DNA of 64,000 bases from Lysobacteraceae bacterium 2PB (GCA_005502915.1 SCMT01000021.1:1-64000); one strand, 5' to 3'. Shown: positions 19,232 through 28,422, counted from the stretch's first letter. Translations and numbers: made by a program. The notes: generated from the sequence alone by a model not told the origin.

Positions 19232-19555
19232 GGGGGCGTGAAGTGGAGGCAGGCGCCTCCCGGGGCCGCTGTCGCGGGGCGTCCGGGTGCGCGGTCAGGA
19301 TACTGGTCGGCGGTTTCGGGCCGCAAGGGAAACCTCGGAATGCCCGGCAGCGTGCGCATTTTTTGCGCGCCCGGTGCCGGCATGGCCCCGCAAGTGGTTG
19401 ATTCCCGGTCGCCGGCCTCGCCGTGCGGAGGATGGAGTGTTCAGTGCTTCCCAAGTAACATCGCGTCCCGGTGCGATGCCGGGCGAGCCTTCGTCCGCAG
19501 CGCCTCCCATCCCGCGCTTCACGACCCATCCCCCCACGTTCCCCAAGGCAATCGC
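19232..19555. other. Intergenic divergent promoter region between gcvR and dapA
   Basis: These 324 bases separate the divergent gcvR-like and dapA starts. I see no coding potential with matching start signals and no strong sigma-70 promoter pair. A run of T residues after GCGCA (around 19357-19366), flanked by GCGC on both sides, is the only visible structural oddity. Promoters for both genes must lie here, but I cannot place them with confidence. Confidence 0.4.
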
Positions 19556-20458
19556 GTGCATCTGTCCGGCAGTATCACTGCGCTGGCCACGCCGTTCACG
19601 GCGGCTGGCCCCCTCGATGGCGACATCGACTTCGACGCCTGGGAGCGCCTGCTGCGCGCCCAGCTCGCTTCCGGAACCCAGGCCATCGTCGTCGCCGGCT
19701 CCACCGGCGAAGCCAATGCCCTGTCCGACGACGAATACGAGGCGCTGCTGCGCCGCGCCGTGGAGATCGTGGACAAACGCATCCCGGTGCTCGCGGGCAC
19801 CGGGCTCTCGAACACCGCCAAGACCATCGCGCTGACCCGTCGCGCCGCTGCCTGCGGCGCCGATGCTGCGCTGGTGGTCACCCCGCCGTACGTGCGCCCG
19901 ACCCAGGCCGGTCTGATCGCGCATTACCGCGCGGTCGCCGACGACGGCGCCCTGCCGGTCGTGCTCTACAACGTTCCCGGCCGCACCGGCTGCGACCTGT
20001 TGCCGGCCACCGTCGCCGCACTGGTCGACCACCCGCGCATCGTCGCCATCAAGGAAGCCCGCGCCGAGCCCGAGCGCATGGCCGAGCTGCTGGCCCTGCG
20101 CTCGCCGACCTTCACCGTCCTCTCCGGCGATGATCCGACCGCGACCCGGGCCATGCTGGCCGGTGCCGATGGCGTGATCTCGGTGGCCTCCAACGCCATC
20201 CCGGCCTCGATGCGCCGCCTGTGCGACCTCGCCCGGGGCGGGCAGCGTGCCGAGGCCGAGGCCATGGACGCCGAGCTGCAGCCGGTGTTCGACTTCATGG
20301 GCGTCGAGCCGAACCCGATCCCGCTGAAGGCCGTGCTGGCCCGGCAGGGCATCGGCCATGGCCTGCGCCTGCCCCTGACCGAGCTGTCCGCTGCGCACGC
20401 CGATGCTGCCGACCGTATCGTGGCCCGCATCGCCGAACTGGAGGCGCGTCCGGCCTGA
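19556..20458 (+). CDS. dapA: 4-Hydroxy-tetrahydrodipicolinate synthase
   Basis: This enzyme condenses pyruvate with aspartate semialdehyde, the first step of the lysine/diaminopimelate branch. It has 300 residues. The Schiff-base lysine is Lys166 (VAIKEA), and Tyr138 (LYNVPGRTG) and Tyr112 (TPPY) are in place. The usual GTTGE loop reads GSTGE (Ser49 for the first Thr), a mild change. The start is a GTG at 19556, because no ATG precedes the first strand ([13 protein letters not shown]). The BamC-like gene follows by 59 nt, as in the E. coli dapA-bamC pair. Confidence 0.94.
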   Translation: MHLSGSITALATPFTAAGPLDGDIDFDAWERLLRAQLASGTQAIVVAGSTGEANALSDDEYEALLRRAVEIVDKRIPVLAGTGLSNTAKTIALTRRAAACGADAALVVTPPYVRPTQAGLIAHYRAVADDGALPVVLYNVPGRTGCDLLPATVAALVDHPRIVAIKEARAEPERMAELLALRSPTFTVLSGDDPTATRAMLAGADGVISVASNAIPASMRRLCDLARGGQRAEAEAMDAELQPVFDFMGVEPNPIPLKAVLARQGIGHGLRLPLTELSAAHADAADRIVARIAELEARPA

Positions 20459-20517
20459 GCCGGCCGCACCGCCTGCATTCCGGGCCCTGCCCGAACCGTT
20501 TTCCACCAGGAGTTGCC

Positions 20518-21054
20518 ATGTTCCCGACCCGCAGTGTCCGCCTCCGCCATGTCCTGTCCCGCGCCACGACGGTCGCCCTGATCGCTGCGATGTCCGTCGC
20601 CGTGCTCGGCACCTCGGGCTGCAAGTGGTTCCGCAAGGACAAGTACTACGGGCAGGACGAAAGCCAGCGCCCGCTGGAATTCCCGCCCGCATTCGACGCG
20701 GCCGAAGCCGAGCGCAGCGCCAGCGCCTCCGCCGGATCGGTCAGCCGCTCCTCGCTGACCGCCACGGGTGCACAGGCCCGTGCGCTGGGCTTCACCGTCG
20801 CCGGCGACCGTGCCAGCGTCTTCGCCAAGGTCGGCGACGCCCTGGCCGCGACCCCGGGCCTGACCGTCGCCAGCCGCGCCCAGCTGCTCGGCGCCTACGA
20901 CGTGGACTACCAGGGCCAGAAGTTCCTGATCCGCGTCAGCGAGAGCGGCAGCGGCAGCCAGGTGTCCGCGGTCGATCCGCGCGGCGTCCCGGCCGACAAC
21001 GACGCCGCGTCGAAGCTGATCGCTTCGCTGAAGGCGACCCTGGGCGGCAACTGA
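20518..21054 (+). CDS. Outer-membrane lipoprotein, short BamC/NlpB-like
   Basis: This 178-residue lipoprotein has a signal peptide ending in GTSGC (Cys35), then CKWFRKDKYYGQDESQRPLEFP, the charged unstructured start typical of BamC, and one alpha/beta domain (VFAKVGDALAATPGL, YQGQKFLIRVSESG). E. coli BamC has about 344 residues with two such domains, so this one would have only one. Position after dapA supports the BamC identity. A good AGGAG site precedes the ATG. If correct, it is part of the beta-barrel assembly machine. Confidence 0.7.
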   Translation: MFPTRSVRLRHVLSRATTVALIAAMSVAVLGTSGCKWFRKDKYYGQDESQRPLEFPPAFDAAEAERSASASAGSVSRSSLTATGAQARALGFTVAGDRASVFAKVGDALAATPGLTVASRAQLLGAYDVDYQGQKFLIRVSESGSGSQVSAVDPRGVPADNDAASKLIASLKATLGGN

Positions 21055-21106
21055 CCGGCCGACGCCTGGCGATCCGGTCGTCCCGGGTCGCTTTCCCGGT
21101 CGCCAT

Positions 21107-21130
21107 GACGGCCCGCGTGAGCGGGCCGTC
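21107..21130 (+). terminator. Terminator-like hairpin after dapA-bamC
   Basis: A perfect 10-bp stem, GACGGCCCGC / GCGGGCCGTC, closes a GTGA tetraloop 52 bases after the lipoprotein stop and is followed by GTCGTTTCC. The stem is strong but the T tract is weak, so termination efficiency is uncertain. Confidence 0.6.
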
Positions 21131-21217
21131 GTCGTTTCCGGTCCGTCGGGCGCATCCGGCGGGTTTTCCCCCTGCGTCGATTCGGTGAAGATGACCGGCC
21201 CACATCGAGGACCCCCC

Positions 21218-22498
<1,281 letters not shown>

Positions 22499-22547
22499 TG
22501 ATGCCGCAGGCATGCGTGGGTGCCTGCAACTGGAGAGAAACGGAACG

Positions 22548-23801
22548 ATGTCGGAAATCGATGTCCTGATCGTGGGCGGTGGCGTGAGCGGCCTGACGAC
22601 GGCGCTCGCCCTGCTCGAAAGCGGACGCGGCGTGCGCGTGATCGACGCGCGCAGCATCGGCAGCGGCGCCTCGCACGGCAACTGCGGCACCATCACGCCC
22701 AGCCACGCGCCGCCGCTGGCTGCGCCGGGCACCGTGTTCAAGGCCCTGAAATGGGCGCTTACGCCCGACGCCCCGCTGTACATCCCGCCGCGCTACGACC
22801 CCCTGCTGTGGCGCTGGCTGCTCGGCTTCTCGCGTCGCTGCAACCGGCGCGACTGGGAAGCCAGCGCACGCGGCAAGCACGCGCTGCTGGCCGACTCCCG
22901 CCAGCGCCTCGGCGACTGGATCGCGCGCTTCGGCCTGGACTGCGAATTCGTCGAATCCGGCGAGGACTACGTCTTCCGCGATCCGCGCGCCTTCGCGCAC
23001 GGCCAGCGCGAGGTCCCGCTGCTGCGCGAACTGGGCGTGCCGGTCGAGATCGTCGACGGCAAGCGCCTCGAAGCCGAGGAACCCGCGCTCAAGCCCGGCG
23101 TCGCCGGTGCGCTGCGTTTCTCCGGCGACGCCGCGCTGCGCCCGGATCGCTACCTCGCGGAGCTGGCTCGCGCGATCCGCGAACGTGGCGGCGAGATCGT
23201 CGAGCACTGCGCATTGCATGGCCTGCGCGAGGACCGCGAAGGCGTGCTCGCCTTCACCGACCACGGCCAGGTCCGCGCCCGCAACATCGTGCTCGCCCTC
23301 GGTGCGTGGAGCGCGAAGTCGGCCGACACCCTCGGCGTGCCTTGGCTGAAGCACATCATCCAGCCCGGCAAGGGCTATTCGATCACCTACAGCGCGCCGG
23401 CCCGCGTGCCGAAGCGCCCGCTGGTGCTGCGCGAACGCTCGGTCTGCGTCACCGCCTGGGGCAGCGGTTTCCGCCTCGGCAGCACGATGGAGTTCTCCGG
23501 CTTCGACGACACGCTCAACGCCCGCCGCCTCGGCGCGCTGGAACGCGGTGCGCGCGAGTACCTGCACGATCCCGTCGGCCCCGAGGTGCGCGAACACTGG
23601 TTCGGCTGGCGCCCGATGAGTCGCGACGACATGCCGTTGATCGGTCGCGCGCCCGGCCTGCGCCGGGTGTGGATGAACACCGGCCACGGGATGATGGGCG
23701 TGGGCATGAGCTGCGGCAGCGCGCAGCTGCTCGCCGACCTCATGGCCGCGCGCGCGCCGTCCCTCGACCCCGCGCCGTACCGGCCGGAACGTTTCGTCTG
23801 A
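22548..23801 (+). CDS. FAD-dependent D-amino-acid dehydrogenase-like oxidoreductase (DadA family)
   Basis: This 417-residue glycine-oxidase-like flavoprotein has the FAD loop VGGGVSGLTTALALLESG (about 9-26), ASHGNCGTITPSHAPPL after it (the DadA-type GSGAS-N-G pattern), KGYSITY in the substrate domain, and the C-terminal GWRPMSRDDMPLIGRAPGL with NTGHGMMGVGMSCGSA that closes the FAD site. DadA enzymes oxidise D-amino acids at the inner membrane and pass electrons to quinone. No alanine racemase gene is adjacent, so the physiological substrate is open (D-alanine, hydroxyproline and others are possible). Confidence 0.85.
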   Translation: MSEIDVLIVGGGVSGLTTALALLESGRGVRVIDARSIGSGASHGNCGTITPSHAPPLAAPGTVFKALKWALTPDAPLYIPPRYDPLLWRWLLGFSRRCNRRDWEASARGKHALLADSRQRLGDWIARFGLDCEFVESGEDYVFRDPRAFAHGQREVPLLRELGVPVEIVDGKRLEAEEPALKPGVAGALRFSGDAALRPDRYLAELARAIRERGGEIVEHCALHGLREDREGVLAFTDHGQVRARNIVLALGAWSAKSADTLGVPWLKHIIQPGKGYSITYSAPARVPKRPLVLRERSVCVTAWGSGFRLGSTMEFSGFDDTLNARRLGALERGAREYLHDPVGPEVREHWFGWRPMSRDDMPLIGRAPGLRRVWMNTGHGMMGVGMSCGSAQLLADLMAARAPSLDPAPYRPERFV

Positions 23802-23869
23802 GAAATTGCGCCGGATCAAGCCGGCGCAGCCCCGCAGCGCGACACTGGCCGCACCCCAGCAGGAGTGTG

Positions 23870-24136
23870 AGAGCCTGTTCACGATCTCTCCATACCTCTC
23901 GTTGTGTCGCAGCGGCCTGCTGGGTGTTGGGCGTCGCGCAGCGCTTGACTGGTGGTCAAGTCAAGCGGCGCACGGCGCCCAGCAGGCCGCTGCGGTACAA
24001 CCCGGAGGGCCGGTCCTGTCGGGGCGCGGTGCCGCGTCATCGTTCGGTCGTGGATCGACATCCACTCCCTCTCTCTTCCTTGCTCCGCGCCCCGACAGGA
24101 CCGGCGAGAGGCATGGAGAGATCGTGAACAGGCTCT
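23870..24136. mobile_element. 267-bp MITE-like element that folds as a three-way junction
   Basis: The ends are perfect 24-bp inverted repeats (23870-23893 and 24113-24136, beginning AGAGCCTGTTCACGATC). With one mismatch they extend to 32 bases (23870-23901 / 24105-24136). Inside lie two further hairpins placed end to end. Hairpin 1 is 23902-24000, with a 17-bp perfect core (23908-23924 / 23978-23994) and a nested CGCTTGAC/GTCAAGCG stem. Hairpin 2 has 20-bp perfect arms (24010-24029 / 24085-24104). Nearly every base therefore belongs to a stem or a loop. There is no open reading frame and no clear target duplication. It lies between the DadA-like gene and a DUF2892 gene. Confidence 0.8.
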
Positions 24137-24141
24137 AAGCC

Positions 24142-24339
24142 ATGAAAGCGAATGTAGGTTCCGTCGACCGCATCCTCCGCGTCGTCATCGGCATCGGTCT
24201 GCTTGCGCTGTTCTTCGTGCTCGATGCACCGCTCAGGTACATCGGCCTGGTCGGGCTGGTGCCGCTGGCCACCGCCGCGTTCAACTGGTGCCCGCTGTAC
24301 ACGCTGCTAGGCATCAACACCTGCCGCACATCGGGCTGA
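24142..24339 (+). CDS. DUF2892 (YgaP-type) small inner-membrane protein
   Basis: This 65-residue protein has the DUF2892 layout: a short amphipathic start (MKANVGSVDRILRVVIG), a helix LLALFFVLDAPLRYIGLVG, and a second hydrophobic stretch ending in FNWCPLYTLLGINTC. The paired Cys residues and CPLYTLLG are hallmarks of the family found beside or fused to rhodanese domains. No rhodanese gene is adjacent. Its start lies only 5 bases after the mobile element, so the element may supply or replace its promoter. Confidence 0.88.
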   Translation: MKANVGSVDRILRVVIGIGLLALFFVLDAPLRYIGLVGLVPLATAAFNWCPLYTLLGINTCRTSG

Positions 24340-24350
24340 GTCCCGCTTTT

Positions 24351-24442
24351 CTCCCTCCCCTTCAAGGGGAGGGCCGGGGTGGGGATGGGTTCGCCGCTCT
24401 TTTCCCTCCCTTTCAAGGGGAGGGCCAGGGTGGGGATGGGTT
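24351..24442. repeat. Two tandem copies of a REP-like hairpin repeat
   Basis: Two about 40-bp units (24351-24391 and 24403-24442) share CTCCCTCCC-TTCAAGGGGAGGG followed by CCGGGGTGGGGATGGG (copy 2 has CCAGGG). Each contains a TCCC(T)CCCCTTCAAGGGGAGGG-type stem. The copies differ at only a few positions and are spaced 52 bp apart. Such elements often sit after stop codons and can act as terminators or mRNA stabilisers. Here they follow the DUF2892 gene. Confidence 0.75.
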
Positions 24443-24504
24443 TAGCCCGCTGTCCCTGCCGATCAATGCACGCACAGCACCGAACGCCACCAAAGCCGGC
24501 CCGG

Positions 24505-24517
24505 TAGAATCCCCGGC
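24505..24517 (+). promoter_or_regulatory. Possible -10 of a leaderless hutG transcript
   Basis: TAGAAT at 24505-24510 is separated from the hutG ATG (24518) by 7 bases, so a transcript would begin at or within a base or two of the start codon. No Shine-Dalgarno sequence is visible. No good -35 is present. The call rests on spacing and on the same arrangement at marR. Confidence 0.35.
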
Positions 24518-25309
24518 ATGGACATCTGCACGCTGCATCGCGGCACCGCGCCGCTCCTGGTCAGCCTGCCGCACGACGGCAGCCGCATCCCCGACGATCT
24601 CGCCGCGCGCATGACGCCCGAGGCGCGGCGCGCACCCGACACCGACTGGCACGTCTCGCGGCTGTACGCCTTCGCACGCGAGCTCGGCGCCTCGATCCTC
24701 GTGCCGGCGCATTCGCGCTACGTCGTCGACCTCAACCGCCCGCCGGACGATGTCTCGCTGTATCCCGGGCAGAACACCACCGGCCTGTGCCCGATCGTGC
24801 GGTTCTCCGGCGACCCGGTCTATCTGCCGGGCCAGGAGCCCACCCCGGAGGAAGTCGCCTCGCGCGTCGATACGTACTGGCGCCCGTACCACGACGCGCT
24901 GCGCGGCGAACTCGACCGCCTGCGCGCGCAGCACGGCCGCGTGCTGCTGTGGGAAGGCCATTCGATCCGCGGCGAATGCCCGTTCCTGTTCGACGGCCGC
25001 CTGCCGGACCTCAACATCGGCACCGCCGCCGGCACGAGCTGCTCGCCTGCACGCCAGACGCGCATCGAAGCCGCGCTGTCGGCGCAGCAGGACTACGACT
25101 GGGTGGTCAACGGCCGCTTCAAGGGCGGCTACATCACCCGGCACTACGGCGATCCCGCGAACGGCATCGACGCCGTGCAACTGGAGATCAGCCAGCGCAT
25201 CTACATGGATGAAGACAGTTTCGCCTACGACGACGCGCTCGCGGCCTCGGCCGCACGCGCCATCCGCACGTTGATCGAAGCCGCACTGCGCGCCGACGCC
25301 GACGCATGA
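24518..25309 (+). CDS. hutG: N-formylglutamate amidohydrolase (HutG family)
   Basis: This enzyme hydrolyses N-formylglutamate to glutamate and formate, the last step of one histidine-degradation route. The 263-residue protein shows PLLVSLPHDGSRIP near the N-terminus (metal/substrate loop), DTDWHVSRLYAFAREL, VDLNRPPDD, LWEGHSIRGECPFLFDGRLPDLNIGT (shown in the 145-170 region) and NGRFKGGYITRHYG. It overlaps the EamA gene by ATGA. No hutH, hutU or hutI genes are in the window, so its link to histidine use is known only from the family. Confidence 0.9.
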   Translation: MDICTLHRGTAPLLVSLPHDGSRIPDDLAARMTPEARRAPDTDWHVSRLYAFARELGASILVPAHSRYVVDLNRPPDDVSLYPGQNTTGLCPIVRFSGDPVYLPGQEPTPEEVASRVDTYWRPYHDALRGELDRLRAQHGRVLLWEGHSIRGECPFLFDGRLPDLNIGTAAGTSCSPARQTRIEAALSAQQDYDWVVNGRFKGGYITRHYGDPANGIDAVQLEISQRIYMDEDSFAYDDALAASAARAIRTLIEAALRADADA

Positions 25310-26217
25310 GCGCCACCGCCACGCCGGACGCGCGCCGGCTCGATCCGCTCGGCGTCCTGCTCGTCGCCGGCGGCGCGGTCGCGTTCTCCGGCAAGGCCAT
25401 CATCGTCAAGCTCTGCTATCGGCACGGCGTCGACGCCGTCACCCTGCTGGCGCTGCGCATGGTCGTCGCGCTGCCGTTCTTCGCTGCGATGGCCGTGTGG
25501 GCCGCGCGTCGCGCCGCACCGCTGCAGCCCGGCGACCGCTGGCGCATCCTCGCGCTCGGCGCCTGCGGCTACTACCTCGCCAGCCTGTTCGACTTCCTCG
25601 GCCTGGCGTACATCTCGGCCACGCTCGAACGCATCATCCTCTACCTCACGCCCACCCTGGTGCTGCTGATCGGCGTGCTGCTCGCGCGGCGCTGGCCCTC
25701 GCGGCTGCAGTGGATCGCGCTGGGCGTGAGCTACCTCGGCGTCGCGCTCGCCTTCGGCCACGACCTGCGCGTGGACGGCGAAGGCACGCTCATCGGCAGC
25801 GCGCTCGTGTTCTGCAGCGCGCTCTCGTATGCCGCGTATCTCTACGGCAGCGGCGAACTCGTCGGCCGCATCGGCGCGGTCCGCCTCACCGCCTACGCCA
25901 GCATCGTCGCCAGCCTGCTGTGCATCGGCCAATATCTGATCCTGCAACCGATGCCGCTCGCCGACGTCGCCCGCGAGGTCTACGCGCTCTCGCTGCTCAA
26001 CGGCACGCTCTGCACCGTGCTCCCCGTGCTCGCCACGATGATGGGCATCCGCCGCATCGGCTCCGGCCCCGCCGCACAGATCGGCATGATCGGCCCGGTG
26101 TCCACGATCGTGCTGAGCCTGCTGATTCTGCATGAGCCGATGGGGGCTTGGCAGGTCGCGGGGACGGTGCTGGTCGCGGCTGGGGTGTTGGTGGTTTCTC
26201 GGGGGAGGGTGGGGTGA
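25306..26217 (+). CDS. EamA-family drug/metabolite transporter
   Basis: This 303-residue inner-membrane permease has ten predicted helices arranged as two EamA repeats. VAFSGKAIIVKLCYRHG and LALRMVVALPFF mark the first, while VFCSALSYAAYLYGSGELVGR and the closing PVSTIVLSLLILHEPMGAWQ mark the second. It is translationally coupled to hutG (4-nt overlap), so it may move a related metabolite, but EamA substrates cannot be predicted. It is the last strongly GC-rich gene before the accessory block. Confidence 0.88.
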   Translation: MSATATPDARRLDPLGVLLVAGGAVAFSGKAIIVKLCYRHGVDAVTLLALRMVVALPFFAAMAVWAARRAAPLQPGDRWRILALGACGYYLASLFDFLGLAYISATLERIILYLTPTLVLLIGVLLARRWPSRLQWIALGVSYLGVALAFGHDLRVDGEGTLIGSALVFCSALSYAAYLYGSGELVGRIGAVRLTAYASIVASLLCIGQYLILQPMPLADVAREVYALSLLNGTLCTVLPVLATMMGIRRIGSGPAAQIGMIGPVSTIVLSLLILHEPMGAWQVAGTVLVAAGVLVVSRGRVG

Positions 26218-26262
26218 ACTGGCAATTTCCGGCGCATAATCTATAAGGACAAAGGATTGCAT

Positions 26263-27720
26263 ATGTCTTCTATTAGCTTTGAAGAGGCATACAGGCGTTG
26301 GAGAAACAAAGCCAGAAAGTTTTCCCGGACTTCTCTCCTTGACGCTGCGTTCAGGGCTTTTGGTTATGCGACCCCTAGGGTAGAGGGGATTCAGCATGCG
26401 CCTTGGCAGTTGGCGTTATTTGTTAAGTGGGTTTGCCAAGATAAGATGATGCAATCAGGTGTGGCTGTCTCAGAGGAAGAAGCACTTCAGCTCCGCCAAG
26501 ATCTATGGGTGCTCGGTCAGGATGTTGACGGGTTGAGTGGTGGCGCTAGGGGATTGTTGCTATTTCGGCAGATTATTGCTCAACAGCTTGTTTTTCAAAG
26601 AACCGAGTCCTATGGGATGTTCCGGGATGCCTTCCTTGTCGCAGGTACAGAGCCGAATAGTAATCTGCGGAGAAAATTTGTATCGCTGATTGGGATGTCG
26701 CCGGAATCATATATGGAGATTGGTTTTTTAATATTTGCACTTACTCGCGGCTTCCCTCAGCCTGCTTTGAACATTCAGCATCTGGAAAGATCTCTGCCGT
26801 CGATAAATTGCGATGAATTGATTGCATTTTTATCTCTTTTTTCTGCGAACTATCAGGAATTGGCTTCATTCTTGCAAGGGCTTCCTGATAGAGTGAAGAA
26901 GAGTCCTGTGGAATACTTCGAGACGCCAGCTTTATGTCGATTCCCTTTGCGGAAAAATGGGGATTCATTAGCATCATGGCATCCTAGTGTTTTCCAAAGG
27001 GCTATCAAGTCTCGTGTTCACATGATGATTAAAGACGATGGCACTGCCTTTCAAAAGTTTACTCAAGTCTTTGAGAGTCATGCTGGGCGTCAGGCTCGAA
27101 AAGCACATGGTGCACTCTTTCTTGATGAGATTCGTCTTCGTGAGCACTTGCCGCAGGGGAGTAGGTGTCCTGATGGTGTTCTGATCTATCAAGACTCAAA
27201 TGTTTTCCTTGAGTTTAAAGCTGCGGTATTTGATGAATCGGCGGAATACACAGGCAGCGAGGGCTGGTTACAGAGGAAGACGAGTCATATACAGGAGGCA
27301 ATTAAGCAGGGTATTGCTGCTTCAAATGGAGTTCGCCAACATGGAACGCTTGGTGCTGATCATATTTCACACCAGAATGACTATCTCCTAGTCGTTACAA
27401 ATAGCCATGCGCTTGTCTCAACTGGAACTCAGTTGGAGCAAATGCTTCCTTCGGGTTCGCTTTCATGGTTTGAAGCCGCTTCGACGTTGACCCTTGAGAG
27501 AGTCATTGTTTTGGATGTGGATTCTTTCGAGCGTTTGACAAGGTATTCTGAGGAAAATTGTTGTCCAGTCGACGCCATACTTGATTCGTTTGTTTCTAGA
27601 AATCGCGATATATCAACAGCATTATTTTTGTTCGAGCAGCATCTTGATTTTTTGATGATTCCGAAGTACGTGTGTTCTGAAATTGGGTCGTGGGTTAATT
27701 CTCGAATTCCCACGCCATAA
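26263..27720 (+). CDS. Orphan PD-(D/E)XK-nuclease-like protein, AT-rich, probably acquired
   Basis: I do not recognise this 485-residue protein by name. The N-terminal about 250 residues are helical with no motif I can place. The C-terminal half has a PD-(D/E)XK nuclease pattern: an upstream Glu in FTQVFESHAGRQARKA (about Glu271), then SRCPDGVLIY with Asp304, and after 12 residues VFLEFKAAVF with Glu317 and Lys319, followed by a helix with basic/polar residues (KTSHIQEAIKQG). Base composition is clearly lower in GC than on both sides, which indicates transfer. AAGGA at 26252-26256 supports the ATG at 26263, and a TTG two codons earlier is the alternative. A role in defence or DNA restriction is plausible but is an inference. 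Confidence 0.65.
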   Translation: MSSISFEEAYRRWRNKARKFSRTSLLDAAFRAFGYATPRVEGIQHAPWQLALFVKWVCQDKMMQSGVAVSEEEALQLRQDLWVLGQDVDGLSGGARGLLLFRQIIAQQLVFQRTESYGMFRDAFLVAGTEPNSNLRRKFVSLIGMSPESYMEIGFLIFALTRGFPQPALNIQHLERSLPSINCDELIAFLSLFSANYQELASFLQGLPDRVKKSPVEYFETPALCRFPLRKNGDSLASWHPSVFQRAIKSRVHMMIKDDGTAFQKFTQVFESHAGRQARKAHGALFLDEIRLREHLPQGSRCPDGVLIYQDSNVFLEFKAAVFDESAEYTGSEGWLQRKTSHIQEAIKQGIAASNGVRQHGTLGADHISHQNDYLLVVTNSHALVSTGTQLEQMLPSGSLSWFEAASTLTLERVIVLDVDSFERLTRYSEENCCPVDAILDSFVSRNRDISTALFLFEQHLDFLMIPKYVCSEIGSWVNSRIPTP

Positions 27721-27737
27721 AAAGGCAGTAAGATCTG

Positions 27738-27771
27738 TCCGTAAAGTGCACGAGCGAAGCGTCATGCATCT
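27738..27771. repeat. Short dispersed repeat, copy 1 (GTGCA...TGCAT hairpin)
   Basis: TCCGTAAAGTGCACGAGCG followed by AAGCGTCATGCATC matches 28777-28810 (TCCGTAGAGTGCATCAGTG then ACGCCTCATGCACC), with a GTGCA/TGCAT-type inverted repeat in each. Both copies lie shortly after a stop codon, here that of the nuclease-like gene. Confidence 0.55.
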
Positions 27772-27866
27772 GCGGGTAACCCATGACAGGTGCCGCATCA
27801 TGGCGCATGACGTCTTCGGCTTATGCCCCCTACGAAATGCAAAAGCCTGCGCGGATGGTGTGTGGT

Positions 27867-28019
27867 GGGTGCCCACCGTTGTCGTCCCAGTGTCGCACCG
27901 TGCTCGGCGCGTCAAGGTCGAGGTGAATTGCTGCGCAAACCTTGACGCGCCTGCGCGCGATGCGATCCGTAATCGCCAACGGCGGCCACAGGGGCTGCCG
28001 GGCGAAACGGAGTGCCGTC
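27867..28019. repeat. Composite repeat, right-hand module (copy 0) leading into the 62-aa gene
   Basis: The sequence from GTGCCCACCGTTGTCGTCCC to CGGAGTGCCGTC is shared with 31037-31198 and, less fully, with 32623-32746 and 30280-30370. It includes the GGCGCGTCAAGGTC ... AACCTTGACGCGCC inverted repeat and the CGCCAACGGCGGCCAC stretch. In this copy it ends directly at the ATG of the small gene, so it could act as that gene's leader. Confidence 0.75.
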
Positions 28020-28208
28020 ATGTCCAAGCCCAAACCGTTCCAGCCGTCCAACATCCTGCTCGTCGAAGTCCCGCCCCAGTTCATCGCCCTGTGCGAAGCC
28101 AGCGGCGCCAGCCCGCAAGCCGCCCTGCGCGGCATGGCCGCGATGCTCTGCGGGTTGCGCTACGACGAGGACAACCGCCTGGTGCCGCTGGAGGACGCCA
28201 TCGCGTGA
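28020..28208 (+). CDS. 62-aa orphan small protein, intact member of a local repeated family
   Basis: The small protein begins MSKPKPFQPSNILLVEV and contains ALCEASGASPQAALRGM, possibly a short helix-turn-helix, and ends LRYDEDNRLVPLEDAIA. I know no function. Evidence that it is real comes from the second copy at 29427-29590. The two share an uninterrupted stretch of about 85 identical bases, and outside it the differences up to the last five codons are mainly third-position or conservative (Ile/Val, Glu/Asp). No good Shine-Dalgarno sequence is seen. A 10-bp terminator-like stem follows the stop. Confidence 0.6.
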   Translation: MSKPKPFQPSNILLVEVPPQFIALCEASGASPQAALRGMAAMLCGLRYDEDNRLVPLEDAIA

Positions 28209-28215
28209 TGCCTCA

Positions 28216-28240
28216 CGGGCGCGGGCCATCCCCGCGCCCG
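28216..28240 (+). terminator. Terminator-like hairpin after the 62-aa gene
   Basis: CGGGCGCGGG / CCCGCGCCCG forms a perfect 10-bp stem with loop CCATC, 7 bases after the stop codon, followed by AATTCCT. A related hairpin (29598-29625) follows the second copy of the gene, so gene plus hairpin are duplicated together. Confidence 0.55.
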
Positions 28241-28251
28241 AATTCCTCTAT

Positions 28252-28297
28252 AGGGTGTGCCTCGGCGCACCGCTTTGGTCGCGGCGGTACGAAAAGC
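28252..28297. repeat. Inverted partial copy of the 30295-30334 repeat segment
   Basis: ATAGGGTGTGCCTCGGCGCA followed by CCGCTTTGG reads, on the other strand, like GAGAAGCCGGTGCGCC-GGGGCGCACCCTAT at 30308-30334. The adjacent GCGGCGGTACGAAAAGCCGC is a direct near-match to GTGGCGGTACGAGAAGCCGG. It is therefore a rearranged piece of the composite repeat. The 28209-28422 interval holds nothing else I can identify except a TACAAT box at 28360-28365. Confidence 0.5.
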
Positions 28298-28422
28298 CGC
28301 TGTGGCCGTCCGTACCTGAGAACTGGACAGTAGTGATGCTTTGACCGAAAGATAGGCTCTACAATTCACCCAGGCCTTGCTGCGCATTGCTCCTTGGGCC
28401 GTTCGACTCAGCAGGTGGGCAC

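Noticed and set aside
23870-24136. tRNA-like or riboswitch RNA
   Set aside because: The multi-branched fold is suggestive, but no T-loop, anticodon or known riboswitch core is present, and the perfect terminal repeats argue for a mobile element.
24518-26217. Histidine-utilisation operon
   Set aside because: Only the hutG-type hydrolase is present. The coupled gene is an EamA transporter and no hutH, hutU, hutI or hutC is seen.
27830-28135. Minus-strand frame opposite the 62-aa gene, also open in the second copy
   Set aside because: Differences between copies fall on third positions of the + frame and are mostly synonymous there, so the + strand is the coding one.
28341-28365. Promoter TTGACC...TACAAT before the 103-aa gene
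   Set aside because: Spacing is only 13 bases. The TACAAT box may still be used with an unseen -35, but I cannot support the pair.
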